A stretch of DNA of 64,000 nucleotides from CAMCXE01 sp036520615 (lineage in GTDB: Bacteria > Pseudomonadota > Gammaproteobacteria > Pseudomonadales > Cellvibrionaceae), in the NCBI GenBank assembly GCA_036520615.1, contig DATDJI010000092.1, positions 1 through 64,000 on the forward strand, written 5' to 3'. Below, in pieces: positions 53,693-62,046 of this stretch. The notes under the pieces were generated by a model, which saw nothing but the letters and a program-made list of their open reading frames with translations, had not been told where the DNA came from and made no database searches. Numbering within the stretch: the first letter of the stretch is position 1; every line of letters starts with the position of its first letter. The position numbers and the translations under genes were made by a program.

Positions 53693-55144
53693 TTAAACTC
53701 CGGTATCCACAACCCAAGTGTCTTTGCTTCCGCCGCCTTGCGACGAGTTCACTACCAGCGAGCCTTTTTTCATAGCTACGCGCGTAAGCCCACCGGTAGT
53801 TACATAGGTTGAAGCACCCTGCAAAATAAAAGGCCGCAAATCCAGGTGGCGAGGTTCAAGGCTGTTATTTCCGACTAATGTAGGTGCCGTGGACAGTGCA
53901 AGTGTGGGCTGAGCAATATAATTTCTTGGATCTGCTTTAATACGTTCAGCAAATTCAACTCGCTCTTTTTTAGTTGAATGCGGCCCTACAATCATACCGT
54001 AGCCGCCCGACTCGTTGGCGGGCTTGACAACAAGCTTTTCCAAATTAGCAAGCACATATTCAAGCTCTTTTGGATTAACACATAAAAACGTTTCAACATT
54101 GGGAACAATGGGGTCTTGATCTAAATAATATTTAATAATCTGCGGCACAAATGCATAGATGACTTTGTCATCGGCTACCCCTGCCCCAGGTGCATTCGCC
54201 AGCCCTACATTGCCTTTTCGCCACGCGCGCATGAGGCCTGGCACGCCCAATATTGAATCTGGATAAAATGCTTCTGGGTCTATAAATAAATCGTCAATTC
54301 GTCGATAAATGACGTCTACTCGTTCAAGCCCGGAAACAGTTTTCATATAGACACAATCATCTGATTGCACCACTAAATCACTGCCCTCAACTAATTCGGC
54401 CCCCATCTGTTGTGCTAAAAATGCATGCTCAAAATATGCAGAATTAAAAATACCCGGTGTTAATACCACTACAACAGGCTGCTCTATCTCCCGAGGCGAG
54501 AGTGAAACAAGCATATCGAATAGACGCGACGGATAATCGTGAATAGGTGCTATTTCAGCCTGCTCAAATAAATCCGGCAAAACTCGCTTAGTAATGGCAC
54601 GGTTTTCAAGCATGTAAGCAACGCCTGACGGAACGCGCAAATTATCTTCAAGGACATAAAATTCGCCGTCCTGGTCTCGCACCAAATCAGTGCCACATAT
54701 ATTTGCCCAAACCCCATAACGAGGCATTATGCCGACACACTCGGGCCTAAAATTTTTGGACTGATCTAAGATATAGCGTGGCAATACGCCGTCACGCACG
54801 ATTTTTTGATCGTGATAGAGATCATTAATAAACAAATTAAGTGCTTGCAGACGTTGTTTCAGTCCCTCAGCGGTAACGTCCCACTGCTTCTTTGAAATAG
54901 TGCGAGGAATAATGTCGAACGGCCAAGCCCGATCAATATTGCCCTCATCGGTATAGACGGTAAATGTAACTCCCATCTCGCGCACAGTCGCTTCGGCAGC
55001 TTCTCGACGTCGTTCGATCTCCTCATCACCCAACGACTGCAGATAAGAGACTAAATGTTGTGCCGACTGTCGCGGCTTGCCCGGTTTTTCTATTAACTCG
55101 TCGTAAAAATCTGCAGGTTTATAGCCTTGCCAGTTAATCGTCAT
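53693..55144 (-). CDS. Circularly permuted ATP-grasp ligase
   Basis: The 483-residue protein matches the circularly permuted type 2 ATP-grasp family (DUF404/DUF407). RVDVIYRRIDDLFIDP and PNVETFLCVN are seen, with the nucleotide-binding VVKPANESGGYGMIVGP followed by YIAQPTLALSTAPTL and DLRPFILQG. It should form amide bonds through an acyl phosphate; the acceptor is unknown. It heads the operon ATP-grasp, alpha-E, transglutaminase. Confidence 0.9.
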   Translation of the reverse strand: MTINWQGYKPADFYDELIEKPGKPRQSAQHLVSYLQSLGDEEIERRREAAEATVREMGVTFTVYTDEGNIDRAWPFDIIPRTISKKQWDVTAEGLKQRLQALNLFINDLYHDQKIVRDGVLPRYILDQSKNFRPECVGIMPRYGVWANICGTDLVRDQDGEFYVLEDNLRVPSGVAYMLENRAITKRVLPDLFEQAEIAPIHDYPSRLFDMLVSLSPREIEQPVVVVLTPGIFNSAYFEHAFLAQQMGAELVEGSDLVVQSDDCVYMKTVSGLERVDVIYRRIDDLFIDPEAFYPDSILGVPGLMRAWRKGNVGLANAPGAGVADDKVIYAFVPQIIKYYLDQDPIVPNVETFLCVNPKELEYVLANLEKLVVKPANESGGYGMIVGPHSTKKERVEFAERIKADPRNYIAQPTLALSTAPTLVGNNSLEPRHLDLRPFILQGASTYVTTGGLTRVAMKKGSLVVNSSQGGGSKDTWVVDTGV

Positions 55145-55724
55145 AGAGAATTACCATCACCTATTGGGCTGTTTTACGGGATTTTTTCTAAGGTTTCGAA
55201 GTACCCAAATCACTTTTCTAAGCTTTCACAATACAATAATCAAAGCTACTCAATTCGTTACAAAACACATTGTGTAGCGGTTTAATACCGTTATGAGTAA
55301 CACCTTTTCATAGTGGAATGTGCCCATAGTTAACTGTCTAGGGACTTTTTACGCGTTCCAAAATTAGCAAATAAACATAAGGTCATTACAGTTGGGTAGG
55401 AGCACTCTGCCTTTATCGGTGGTAGAGGCTAAGTTTAAATCGCAACCATCCAAACCCCTATGCACAACTCTTTCCAAGTGCGACAACATCTATGATCTAA
55501 GTACGCTAGGCGTCTTTAGCAGCACACCAACATCGAAAAACTGTAGTGAACGGTTCATAGTCATCAGGTTTCATGCCAGAACGTGATCCACTTGCTTAAA
55601 AGTCAATCGTTTAAAAAATAACCAAACCTGCGTATTAGTTTACAAGCGGCAACCCTGTGCTAACTTTAAGGAGCAACGTGTAATTTCCCGTTGCATGTAC
55701 CAGCCTTCTTGCGGAGAAAAGTGG
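55145..55724. other. Long intergenic region between the ATP-grasp cluster and a small exported gene
   Basis: This 580-bp stretch should contain the promoter of the ATP-grasp operon (reading left) and of the small gene at 55725 (reading right). Plus-strand open frames here lack ribosome-binding sites and coding character. No repeat or terminator was recognised. Confidence 0.45.
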
Positions 55725-55964
55725 ATGGCCAGAGCACATAGCATTGTGACAGATAGAAGACGCCCAGTCGGACATTACGCTTCTGCTCTTGTTATTAGTT
55801 GTCTAAGCCTTTTGCCATTTTCGCACGCGCAGAACGAGCACACCGCAGTGAGAGCAGAAATAGCGACTGAACATACTCGCGCTATTGCAGGTTACATAAG
55901 CCAGGAAAAACGCTTTCTGATGTATTTATTTAATGGAAACGTCGGTAAAGCTCAGATTGCTTAG
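55725..55964 (+). CDS. Possible small exported protein upstream of the chemoreceptor
   Basis: The ATG has a GGAG site 8-9 nt upstream and opens a 79-codon frame. An Arg-rich N-region (TDRRRPVGHY) is followed by a hydrophobic segment (ALVISCLSLLPF) and a SHA-Q cleavage-like site, so the product could be a periplasmic peptide of about 45 residues (QNEHTAVRAEIATEHTRAI, then YISQEKRFLMYLF). It ends 57 bp before the chemoreceptor start and may be its partner. Confidence 0.4.
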   Translation: MARAHSIVTDRRRPVGHYASALVISCLSLLPFSHAQNEHTAVRAEIATEHTRAIAGYISQEKRFLMYLFNGNVGKAQIA

Positions 55965-56021
55965 GGTTAAAAATTTAAAACACAATAAAAATTTAGCTGA
56001 TTTGATATAGGAACAATTCAC

Positions 56022-57518
56022 ATGATGCGCCGTTCGCTCTCCACCAAATTAATGATAGCCCTAACATTCATCATGATTGTAGTGGCCTCGATCGTGTTGT
56101 TTGTGAACTACAAGGTCAATGAAAAACAACAACAAGAAAAGTTTGAGACGACTATCGCTGCGCAAATAGCATTAATCAACTCCTCCGTATTAGAAGCAGT
56201 GTTTGCATATGATTTGGATCAAATCCAGGCCATTAGTAATTCACTTGTAAATACAGCCTTGGTTACAGAAGTAAAAATGTTTGATCACCGCGGTAAGAGC
56301 CTGGCCACCGCTGTAAAATCTGGCAATGCTGATTTTTCTACAAAAGTAGGTCGCAGCGGAGTGGAAATTATTCGTGAAAAAGAAGTTATAGGTCGCTACG
56401 ACGTAACCTTTTCTACACAAGAGCTAGATAATTTATTAGTTAACCAATTGCGCTCAAGCACCATTGTGGTTGTCAGTCTTTTATTGGCAAGTCTTGCCAC
56501 TGTTTTTGTTTTGTCGCGCAGTTTAATTGTTTCACCGATCACCAAAATAAGCGAATCACTTGATGCAATTGCCGCAGGCGGTGGTGACTTAACTCGCAGA
56601 CTGCCAACCTCTAGCGGAGATGAAGTAGCAGTTTTGTCCAATAATTTTAACCGCGTAATGGAACAGATTGGCAACATTATTAAAAATGTTACGCAGGTAA
56701 CTCAGAAAGTAAACAACAACGTGCGCATAATGAGCGGCGCAACTGAAAATACCGTGCATTCAACCGGGCAGCAGCTCAAAGAAATTGAATTAGTTGCTGC
56801 TGCGTTACAAGAATTAACTCACTCGGCAACTGAAGTTGCTCGCCATGCAGGTGCGACTGCCGACCACACAAAAGAAACCGCACGTTTTGCAGAACAAGGT
56901 TCTCAAGTTGTTAAATCTTCGCGCGACACTGGCAACCGCTTAACTGATCAAATTCAAGCAACTGCGCGTAAAATTTCCGTTCTCAAAGAGAATTCCGAAA
57001 ATATCGGCTCAGTAATGGAAGTTATTCGCTCAATAGCAGAACAAACTAATTTATTAGCACTAAACGCTGCAATTGAAGCGGCACGTGCAGGTGAGCAAGG
57101 ACGTGGGTTTGCGGTGGTAGCAGATGAAGTGCGTTCATTAGCGCAAAAAACACAAACCTCAACAGAGGAAATTGGCTCGATTATCGTTCAGCTTCAACGG
57201 GCGGCTGATGAAGCGCATCAATCCATGAATACCAGTATGTCATCTGTGCAGGAAACAATCGAAACTTCTACAAAGGTAGGCGAATCACTCGAACGAATTC
57301 GCACCAACATCGATACGATCAATAACATGAATCACCAAATTGCTACAGCGTCGGGCGAGCAAAGCTCTGTTGCCAATGAAGTCAGTAAGAATATTGCAGC
57401 AATTCACACTTTGTCTGAGCGTGTTGCAGAAAACGCCCGAGTGGTAAGTGCCAATAGTGATCAGCTAAAACACGAAAGCTCCGAGCTAAAACAACAAATG
57501 GATAAATTTAATATTTAG
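56022..57518 (+). CDS. Methyl-accepting chemotaxis protein
   Basis: The 498-residue chemoreceptor has a first membrane helix (about 10-29), a small periplasmic domain (30-150) of CHASE8-like pattern, a second helix (about 152-170), a HAMP domain (about 172-225, SRSLIVSPITKISESLDAIA) and a long coiled-coil signalling domain. The hairpin tip EQTNLLALNAAIEAARAGEQGRGFAVVADEVRSLA is intact, so it can bind CheA and CheW. There is no C-terminal CheR/CheB pentapeptide. The ligand is unknown. Confidence 0.95.
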   Translation: MMRRSLSTKLMIALTFIMIVVASIVLFVNYKVNEKQQQEKFETTIAAQIALINSSVLEAVFAYDLDQIQAISNSLVNTALVTEVKMFDHRGKSLATAVKSGNADFSTKVGRSGVEIIREKEVIGRYDVTFSTQELDNLLVNQLRSSTIVVVSLLLASLATVFVLSRSLIVSPITKISESLDAIAAGGGDLTRRLPTSSGDEVAVLSNNFNRVMEQIGNIIKNVTQVTQKVNNNVRIMSGATENTVHSTGQQLKEIELVAAALQELTHSATEVARHAGATADHTKETARFAEQGSQVVKSSRDTGNRLTDQIQATARKISVLKENSENIGSVMEVIRSIAEQTNLLALNAAIEAARAGEQGRGFAVVADEVRSLAQKTQTSTEEIGSIIVQLQRAADEAHQSMNTSMSSVQETIETSTKVGESLERIRTNIDTINNMNHQIATASGEQSSVANEVSKNIAAIHTLSERVAENARVVSANSDQLKHESSELKQQMDKFNI

Positions 57519-58061
57519 CGGAAAGATGCCGGCGGCACAAAATTAAGCAATTTAAAAAATACTGATTACCGCATGCAGTTTGTAAGCAGCGCAAAAGCGA
57601 CTTGCGACTTGCGACTTGCGACTTGCGAACAGTAAAACGAGCAGTTTTTTGAAAAATCAAACATCACTAAAGCACAAGTGTTTTGTAGAAGCTCCTAACG
57701 GTAGCAGCGAGCAAAGTACAATAACGGACACCTTATTTAAAATGCCCGAAGTAAAGTGTTCACAATCAAGCATCAAAAATTGAACGGTGGAATGGTTAAC
57801 GCAAATAAAACGCTGCACTTTGCGTGTCCCGTCTGCGGAAAAAGCCGCAATTCTTAACCTTATTTTGTTTTATAAAGCGTTAGGAGACCTTATATGGATC
57901 CTCTAAGCTTGCTTAAACATAAATATTGCACGTACATTTTCGGTACAGCAACACATTCCGAGAATTCTTAAGAGCTAGATCTCTTCTCAAACCGCCCCTA
58001 GGCGGTAGCCACATCCACAGGCATCCGCTAGACTAACGCTCTTTTACCCGGTCTTTTCGAT
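57519..58061. other. Intergenic region between chemoreceptor and hisI
   Basis: This 543-bp stretch contains a heptamer tandem repeat (57597-57628) and a 25-codon ORF at 57894-57971 with an AGGAGA site 6 nt before its ATG (MDPLSLLKHKYCTYIFGTAT). That ORF has two His codons, too few for a classical his leader peptide. The hisI promoter should lie here. Confidence 0.4.
57597..57628 (+). repeat. Tandem heptamer repeat GCGACTT
   Basis: Four exact copies of GCGACTT (57597-57624) are followed by a partial fifth copy. The unit is a simple tandem array in non-coding DNA and could vary in copy number between isolates. Confidence 0.9.
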
Positions 58062-58445
58062 ATGCCTGATTACCTTAGCGAAATTCAATGGACCACAGAC
58101 GGACTGGTGCCTGCGATTGCGCAGGATTTCCAAACCGGCAAGATTCTTATGATGGCATGGATGAGTAAGGAATCGTTGCAAGCAACAGTGGAAACCTCTA
58201 AGGCTGTGTACTGGTCTCGGTCTCGTCAGGCTCTATGGCCTAAAGGCGAAACGTCGGGCCACGAACAAGTTGTGCACTCTATACAACTTGATTGCGACGC
58301 CGATGTCCTTACATTACAGGTCGAGCAAAAAGGTGGTATAGCCTGCCATACCGGGCGCCAATCTTGTTTTTACCGCGAACTGGTAGATGGCAGTTGGCAG
58401 ATTCAAGCCCCTGTACTTAAAGATCCTAATGAGATATATCGATGA
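58062..58445 (+). CDS. hisI: Phosphoribosyl-AMP cyclohydrolase
   Basis: The 127-residue protein catalyses the third step of histidine synthesis, opening the adenine ring of phosphoribosyl-AMP. The family motifs GLVPAIAQDFQTGKILMMAWM, YWSRSRQALWPKGETSGH and the metal-binding DCDADVLTLQVEQKGGIACHTGRQSCFY are present. It is the stand-alone HisI form, overlapping hisE by 4 nt. Confidence 0.97.
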   Translation: MPDYLSEIQWTTDGLVPAIAQDFQTGKILMMAWMSKESLQATVETSKAVYWSRSRQALWPKGETSGHEQVVHSIQLDCDADVLTLQVEQKGGIACHTGRQSCFYRELVDGSWQIQAPVLKDPNEIYR

Positions 58446-58768
58446 ATGACACGCTTCACCAGCTCTCACAGGTTTTGGCAGAACGCAAACTATCAGCCGA
58501 TCCTGAGAGTTCGTACGTCGCGCAATTGCATTACAAAGGTTTAAATAAAATATTGCAAAAACTCGGCGAGGAATGCACAGAGACGATAATTGCTGCAAAA
58601 GATAGCGAACGCACAGGCGATACTCACGCACTTATTTACGAAACTGCGGATTTGTGGTTTCACTCTTTAGTGATGCTGTCTCATTTGAATTTATCAGCGG
58701 AACATGTATTAATCGAGCTTGCTCGTAGATTTAACGTCTCAGGCATTGACGAAAAAAACTCCCGCTAG
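58442..58768 (+). CDS. hisE: Phosphoribosyl-ATP pyrophosphatase
   Basis: The 108-residue protein catalyses the second step of histidine synthesis. The MazG-like signature is seen: KILQKLGEECTETIIAAKD and YETADLWFHSLVML, with the Glu and Asp residues that hold Mg2+. The hisI-hisE-tatABC order is common in Pseudomonas and its relatives. Confidence 0.96.
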   Translation: MNDTLHQLSQVLAERKLSADPESSYVAQLHYKGLNKILQKLGEECTETIIAAKDSERTGDTHALIYETADLWFHSLVMLSHLNLSAEHVLIELARRFNVSGIDEKNSR

Positions 58769-58801
58769 CCAACTCATAATTTAATTTATAACGAGGTTTT
58801 T

Positions 58802-59065
58802 ATGTTTTCAGGTGCTTTTAGCATTGGTCATCTTTTGGTTGTACTAGTTATTGTATTGTTATTATTCGGAACCAAGAAATTGAAAAACCTGGGCTCTGAT
58901 CTAGGTGGCGCCATTAAGGGATTTAAAAGCGCATTAGGCGATGGTGATAAAAAAGAGGATGACACTGTTGAGAACGAAGCGGCAAAAAAAGTCGCCGAGG
59001 ATAAAGCAGCGCAACAAGCGGATTTTAATAAAGCCAGCGAATCTTCTAAAACCGAACAGAAATAA
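58802..59065 (+). CDS. tatA: Sec-independent translocase subunit TatA
   Basis: The 87-residue protein has a short N-terminal membrane helix (SIGHLLVVLVIVLLLFG), the FG hinge (LFGTKKLKNLGSDLGGAIKGFKSAL) with the amphipathic helix, and a charged Lys/Glu/Ala tail. It forms the pore ring of the Tat export system. Confidence 0.96.
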   Translation: MFSGAFSIGHLLVVLVIVLLLFGTKKLKNLGSDLGGAIKGFKSALGDGDKKEDDTVENEAAKKVAEDKAAQQADFNKASESSKTEQK

Positions 59066-59075
59066 CTAGCTCATT

Positions 59076-59603
59076 ATGTTTGATGTCAGTTTTTTTGAGT
59101 TGCTCGTAATTGGGGTAGTAGCCCTCGTGGTTATCGGCCCTGAACGCTTACCCGACGCTATTAAAACCTGCGCGCTTTGGATTGGCCGCATGAAACGTAT
59201 TCTGGCTGAATCGCGCTCGGAATTTGAAAAGCATATTGGTGCTGATGAAATTAGACGCGAATTACATAATGAACACATTATGGCATCTTTAGAAAAACTC
59301 AAAGCTTCAAGAGCGGTATTAGAGCAGGATTTATTAAATTACCAAAATACCATCCAAGCAGAATTGCATGCGCTTGAACACGGCACGCAAGCCACATTAC
59401 ATGACCATGATGACCATGCGCCATCTATCGAGTCAGCCGGAGAATCAAAGGGATCAGAACCAGCAGAAGCCGCAATAGCCGCCTCTGAAGTTGCCACTAC
59501 AGATCATTCTGAAGTCGATATATCAGAAACCAAACCCTCTGCTGACACCAACTTTCACCACACTGAAGAACCTGCTCTTAAAACGAAACCCGAACATGAA
59601 TGA
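59076..59603 (+). CDS. tatB: Sec-independent translocase subunit TatB
   Basis: The 175-residue protein opens with MFDVSFFELLVIGVVALVVIGPERLPDAIKT, the TatB signature (Glu in the membrane helix and the GPERLP hinge). An amphipathic helix and a long Glu/Ala/Ser/His-rich tail follow. It binds signal peptides with TatC. It lies 10 bp after tatA and overlaps tatC by 8 nt. Confidence 0.95.
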   Translation: MFDVSFFELLVIGVVALVVIGPERLPDAIKTCALWIGRMKRILAESRSEFEKHIGADEIRRELHNEHIMASLEKLKASRAVLEQDLLNYQNTIQAELHALEHGTQATLHDHDDHAPSIESAGESKGSEPAEAAIAASEVATTDHSEVDISETKPSADTNFHHTEEPALKTKPEHE

Positions 59604-60366
59604 TCACTTTAATGAGGAGCAGGAATCTCAGCCGCTCGTAAGCCACCTTAAAGAACTTCGTGACCGCCTACTGCGCTGCATTTACGTAACCGTAGGTTTA
59701 TTTTTGTGCATGGTTTATTTTTCTAACGATATCTATGCATTTATTACCGGCCCACTTACCGCTTTACTGCGCGAGTTTAATGAGGGGTCGTTAATTGCGA
59801 CGGATGTTACGGCTTCATTCGTCGCACCGCTCAAATTGACGTTTTACATCTCATTATTTATCACCATGCCACATATTATTTATCAGGTTTGGGCTTTTAT
59901 CGCCCCAGCGCTCTACCGACATGAAAAGCGTCTCGCCATACCGCTATTTATCTCCAGTGTGCTGTTATTTTATATCGGCGCCGCTTTTGCGAATTTTGTC
60001 ATTATTCCCGGTGCTTTTAAGTTTTTTATGCTGTTTGCTCCTGCAAACGTCTCGGTAAACCCAGACATTACAATGGTTTTGGATTTTATTATTAAGGTTT
60101 CCCTGGCATTCGGTGCCGCTTTTGAAATTCCCGTCGCTGTAGTTATTTTATTGGTGACAGGCATAACAACTGCCGAGGCGCTAATTGCTAAACGCCCCTA
60201 CGTTATAGTTGGGTGTTTTGTAGTGGCAATGTTTTTAACTCCGCCCGATGTGGCCTCGCAACTTATGATGGCATTTCCTTTGTGGGGGCTATTTGAGTGT
60301 GGGGTTTATTTTGGGCGTTGGATTGTTCAAAGCCGGCAAAAAGACGATTTGCCGGATTACGATTAG
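59596..60366 (+). CDS. tatC: Sec-independent translocase subunit TatC
   Basis: The protein has 256 residues from ATG 59596. Six membrane helices, the N-terminal PLVSHLKELRDRLLRC and the periplasmic/cytoplasmic segment FITMPHIIYQVWAFIAPALYRHEKR identify TatC, the twin-arginine signal receptor. An earlier start (59491) would add a non-family extension. It completes tatABC. Confidence 0.97.
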   Translation: MNDHFNEEQESQPLVSHLKELRDRLLRCIYVTVGLFLCMVYFSNDIYAFITGPLTALLREFNEGSLIATDVTASFVAPLKLTFYISLFITMPHIIYQVWAFIAPALYRHEKRLAIPLFISSVLLFYIGAAFANFVIIPGAFKFFMLFAPANVSVNPDITMVLDFIIKVSLAFGAAFEIPVAVVILLVTGITTAEALIAKRPYVIVGCFVVAMFLTPPDVASQLMMAFPLWGLFECGVYFGRWIVQSRQKDDLPDYD

Positions 60367-60376
60367 GAGATTAGCT

Positions 60377-60781
60377 ATGCGAGGTGCCGGCGGAACTTCA
60401 GGCGGAGTGGGTCAATTTTTTTTAGGCTTTGCGATGATGTGTGCAGGTTTTTACCTGCTTTTTAATGCGATCAGTGTTTATTCATCATTTGGCTTAGGAT
60501 CAGTTTTATTTCAACTACCTATAGGCAGCCGTAGCGCGGGCCTTACTTCGGGTATGGTTTTCATCCCATTTATCATCGGCATAGGCATTATTTTTTATAG
60601 CGGCACTAACTTTATCGGCTGGTTACTTGCCATAGGTTCGCTAAGCGCATTAATTGTCGGCGTTATAAGTTCTCTACAATTTACTTTGCGTTCCATGTCA
60701 GCCTTTGAACTGATTGTGATATTTGTGCTTGCAGTTGGTGGCTTAGGTTTATTCTTGCGCTCACTGCGCAGCCTCGGCTAA
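60377..60781 (+). CDS. Conserved-looking hypothetical membrane protein
   Basis: From ATG 60377 (TAGGAGAT upstream) the protein has 134 residues with a glycine-rich start (RGAGGTSGGVGQFF) and about four membrane helices. The helices are joined by short loops, with a short basic end (LRSLRSLG). It is tightly linked to tatC (10 bp) and to the HNH gene, whose ATG overlaps its stop (TAATG). I do not recognise a named family; its role is unknown and may not concern Tat. Confidence 0.65.
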   Translation: MRGAGGTSGGVGQFFLGFAMMCAGFYLLFNAISVYSSFGLGSVLFQLPIGSRSAGLTSGMVFIPFIIGIGIIFYSGTNFIGWLLAIGSLSALIVGVISSLQFTLRSMSAFELIVIFVLAVGGLGLFLRSLRSLG

Positions 60782-61052
60782 TGCTCGGCTGCGAGCTCTG
60801 TGGCCGCGAGCTACCTTTAACCGAACATCACCTAATACCGCGCATGTTACATAGGCGCAAGCGCTTTCAAAAAATTATAGTAAAGAAGTCTTAGCGCAGA
60901 CTATAAAAGTATGCCGTGTGTGTCATCGCGGCATTCATGCGCTATATGACGAGGTGACACTTGCAGAGCAATTTAACACACTTGCAAAATTACAGGCCGA
61001 CGCTTTAATTGCCAAGCACTGCGCCTGGGCTGCAAAACAGAAGCAGAAATAA
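60781..61052 (+). pseudogene. HNH-endonuclease-like gene with a frameshift in an A6 tract
   Basis: The ATG at 60781 opens a frame with CELCGRELPLTEHHLIPRML (zinc-finger Cys pair and HNH core His pair) that stops at 60892. One base out of phase from the poly-A run at about 60869-60875, the sequence continues as NYSKEVLAQTIKVCRVCHRG, with the second Cys pair, to a TAA at 61050-61052. A one-base gain in the A run, or a -1 slip, would give one 90-residue HNH protein. The intact family is a small zinc-type HNH nuclease of unknown role. A natural frameshift, transcriptional slippage or a sequencing error all fit. Confidence 0.75.
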
Positions 61053-61325
61053 TCCGAAATCCACGCCGATATATAATTTATTTACACTTTCCTGCTAATC
61101 CCTGTAATTGCTTTGCTTACGGTGGTTAAAGCATGCGCAATTTAAGCGAATACTGGAATTCAGATAAACGCTTGCTCTACGGACTTTAGACGCCTCCATA
61201 TAGGCAGGAATGTCATTAGACCACCAGGGTTTTGAAATAAAAGTTTTCTCAAACATTGCATTTTCAGGCCTGACTCACAACCAGGTTTTGCCTATACTCA
61301 ACCAAAGGCTACCCGGTGACGGACT

Positions 61326-61973
61326 ATGGAATCTCGACTTTACTTTACCCCTTATAAAGACTCGCGCCTCGATACCATCTACAACTTACAGTTTTGTGAT
61401 AACGATAGGTTATTACATAGTGAATATCGCCCCACAGGCATTTTGGCGCAATTACTTAATGAAGACGTCAGCGACGAAATTTTGCAAACCCTTGCTATGA
61501 GTGGAGACGAGGATACGCGCATACGCATACTTGCATTTTCCCAATTGCGGCAAAAAAAAATTCCTGTACCAAAGAAAATTCTCCTTGCATCCATCGTTGA
61601 AGTTGGCCTTGCAGACGGCTTAGAACTGCTCACTGTTTATGACGACCGTCGTATACGGTACATTAGCGCGAAAGGCCGTTTAGCAGTGGTGGAGTCGCCA
61701 ACGCCTCCGATGGAATTAATTATTCAGAGCTTCTTAAGCGACTCGCAAAAAATTATTAACAATCTTGAGCCCTGTGATGATTCACGACTTGCGTTTCCGA
61801 GTTATGGGCGCGCGAAATTTACATTTATTGCATCGGATGGCATCTATATAGGTGAGGCGCAATTTAAACATATGCAAGAAAATCCTGAGGCAGCCCGTAT
61901 TATTGATGGGGCGCTGGATTTATTGCACGAAATAATCATCACAGGCAATGTTTCACCAAATGATTTAATTTAA
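61326..61973 (+). CDS. Hypothetical protein
   Basis: The 215-residue protein is soluble by prediction and not recognised. It has mixed alpha/beta segments: ILAQLLNEDVSDEILQTLAM, then VPKKILLASIVEVGLADGLELLTVYDDRRIRYISAKGRLAVVE. A Tyr- and Phe-rich N-terminus (YFTPYKDSRLDTIY) and a C-terminal helix (AARIIDGALDLLHEIII) frame it. The reading is open for its whole length with normal composition. It is separate from the GH5 gene and converges with it. Confidence 0.6.
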   Translation: MESRLYFTPYKDSRLDTIYNLQFCDNDRLLHSEYRPTGILAQLLNEDVSDEILQTLAMSGDEDTRIRILAFSQLRQKKIPVPKKILLASIVEVGLADGLELLTVYDDRRIRYISAKGRLAVVESPTPPMELIIQSFLSDSQKIINNLEPCDDSRLAFPSYGRAKFTFIASDGIYIGEAQFKHMQENPEAARIIDGALDLLHEIIITGNVSPNDLI

Positions 61974-62012
61974 AACGCAGGCTTATTGTTGAAATTGACA
62001 AGCCGTGAGAGG

Positions 62013-62039
62013 AGCTTGATGGCCGTAGGCCATCAAGCT
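62013..62039. terminator. Perfect 12-bp hairpin between converging genes
   Basis: AGCTTGATGGCC (62013-62024) and GGCCATCAAGCT (62028-62039) pair perfectly around GTA. It lies between the converging stops of the hypothetical gene (61973) and the GH5 gene (62047). No clear T run follows on either strand, so it may be a bidirectional terminator-like stem or a mobile palindromic unit. Confidence 0.5.
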
Positions 62040-62046
62040 AAAAGCG

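Noticed and set aside
57597..57628. Possible CRISPR array
   Set aside because: The 7-bp units are contiguous with no spacers, so it is a simple tandem repeat. No cas genes or other arrays were seen.
61210..61500. 96-codon plus-strand frame upstream of the gene at 61326
   Set aside because: It overlaps the better-supported 215-residue gene in another frame and has no coding character of its own.
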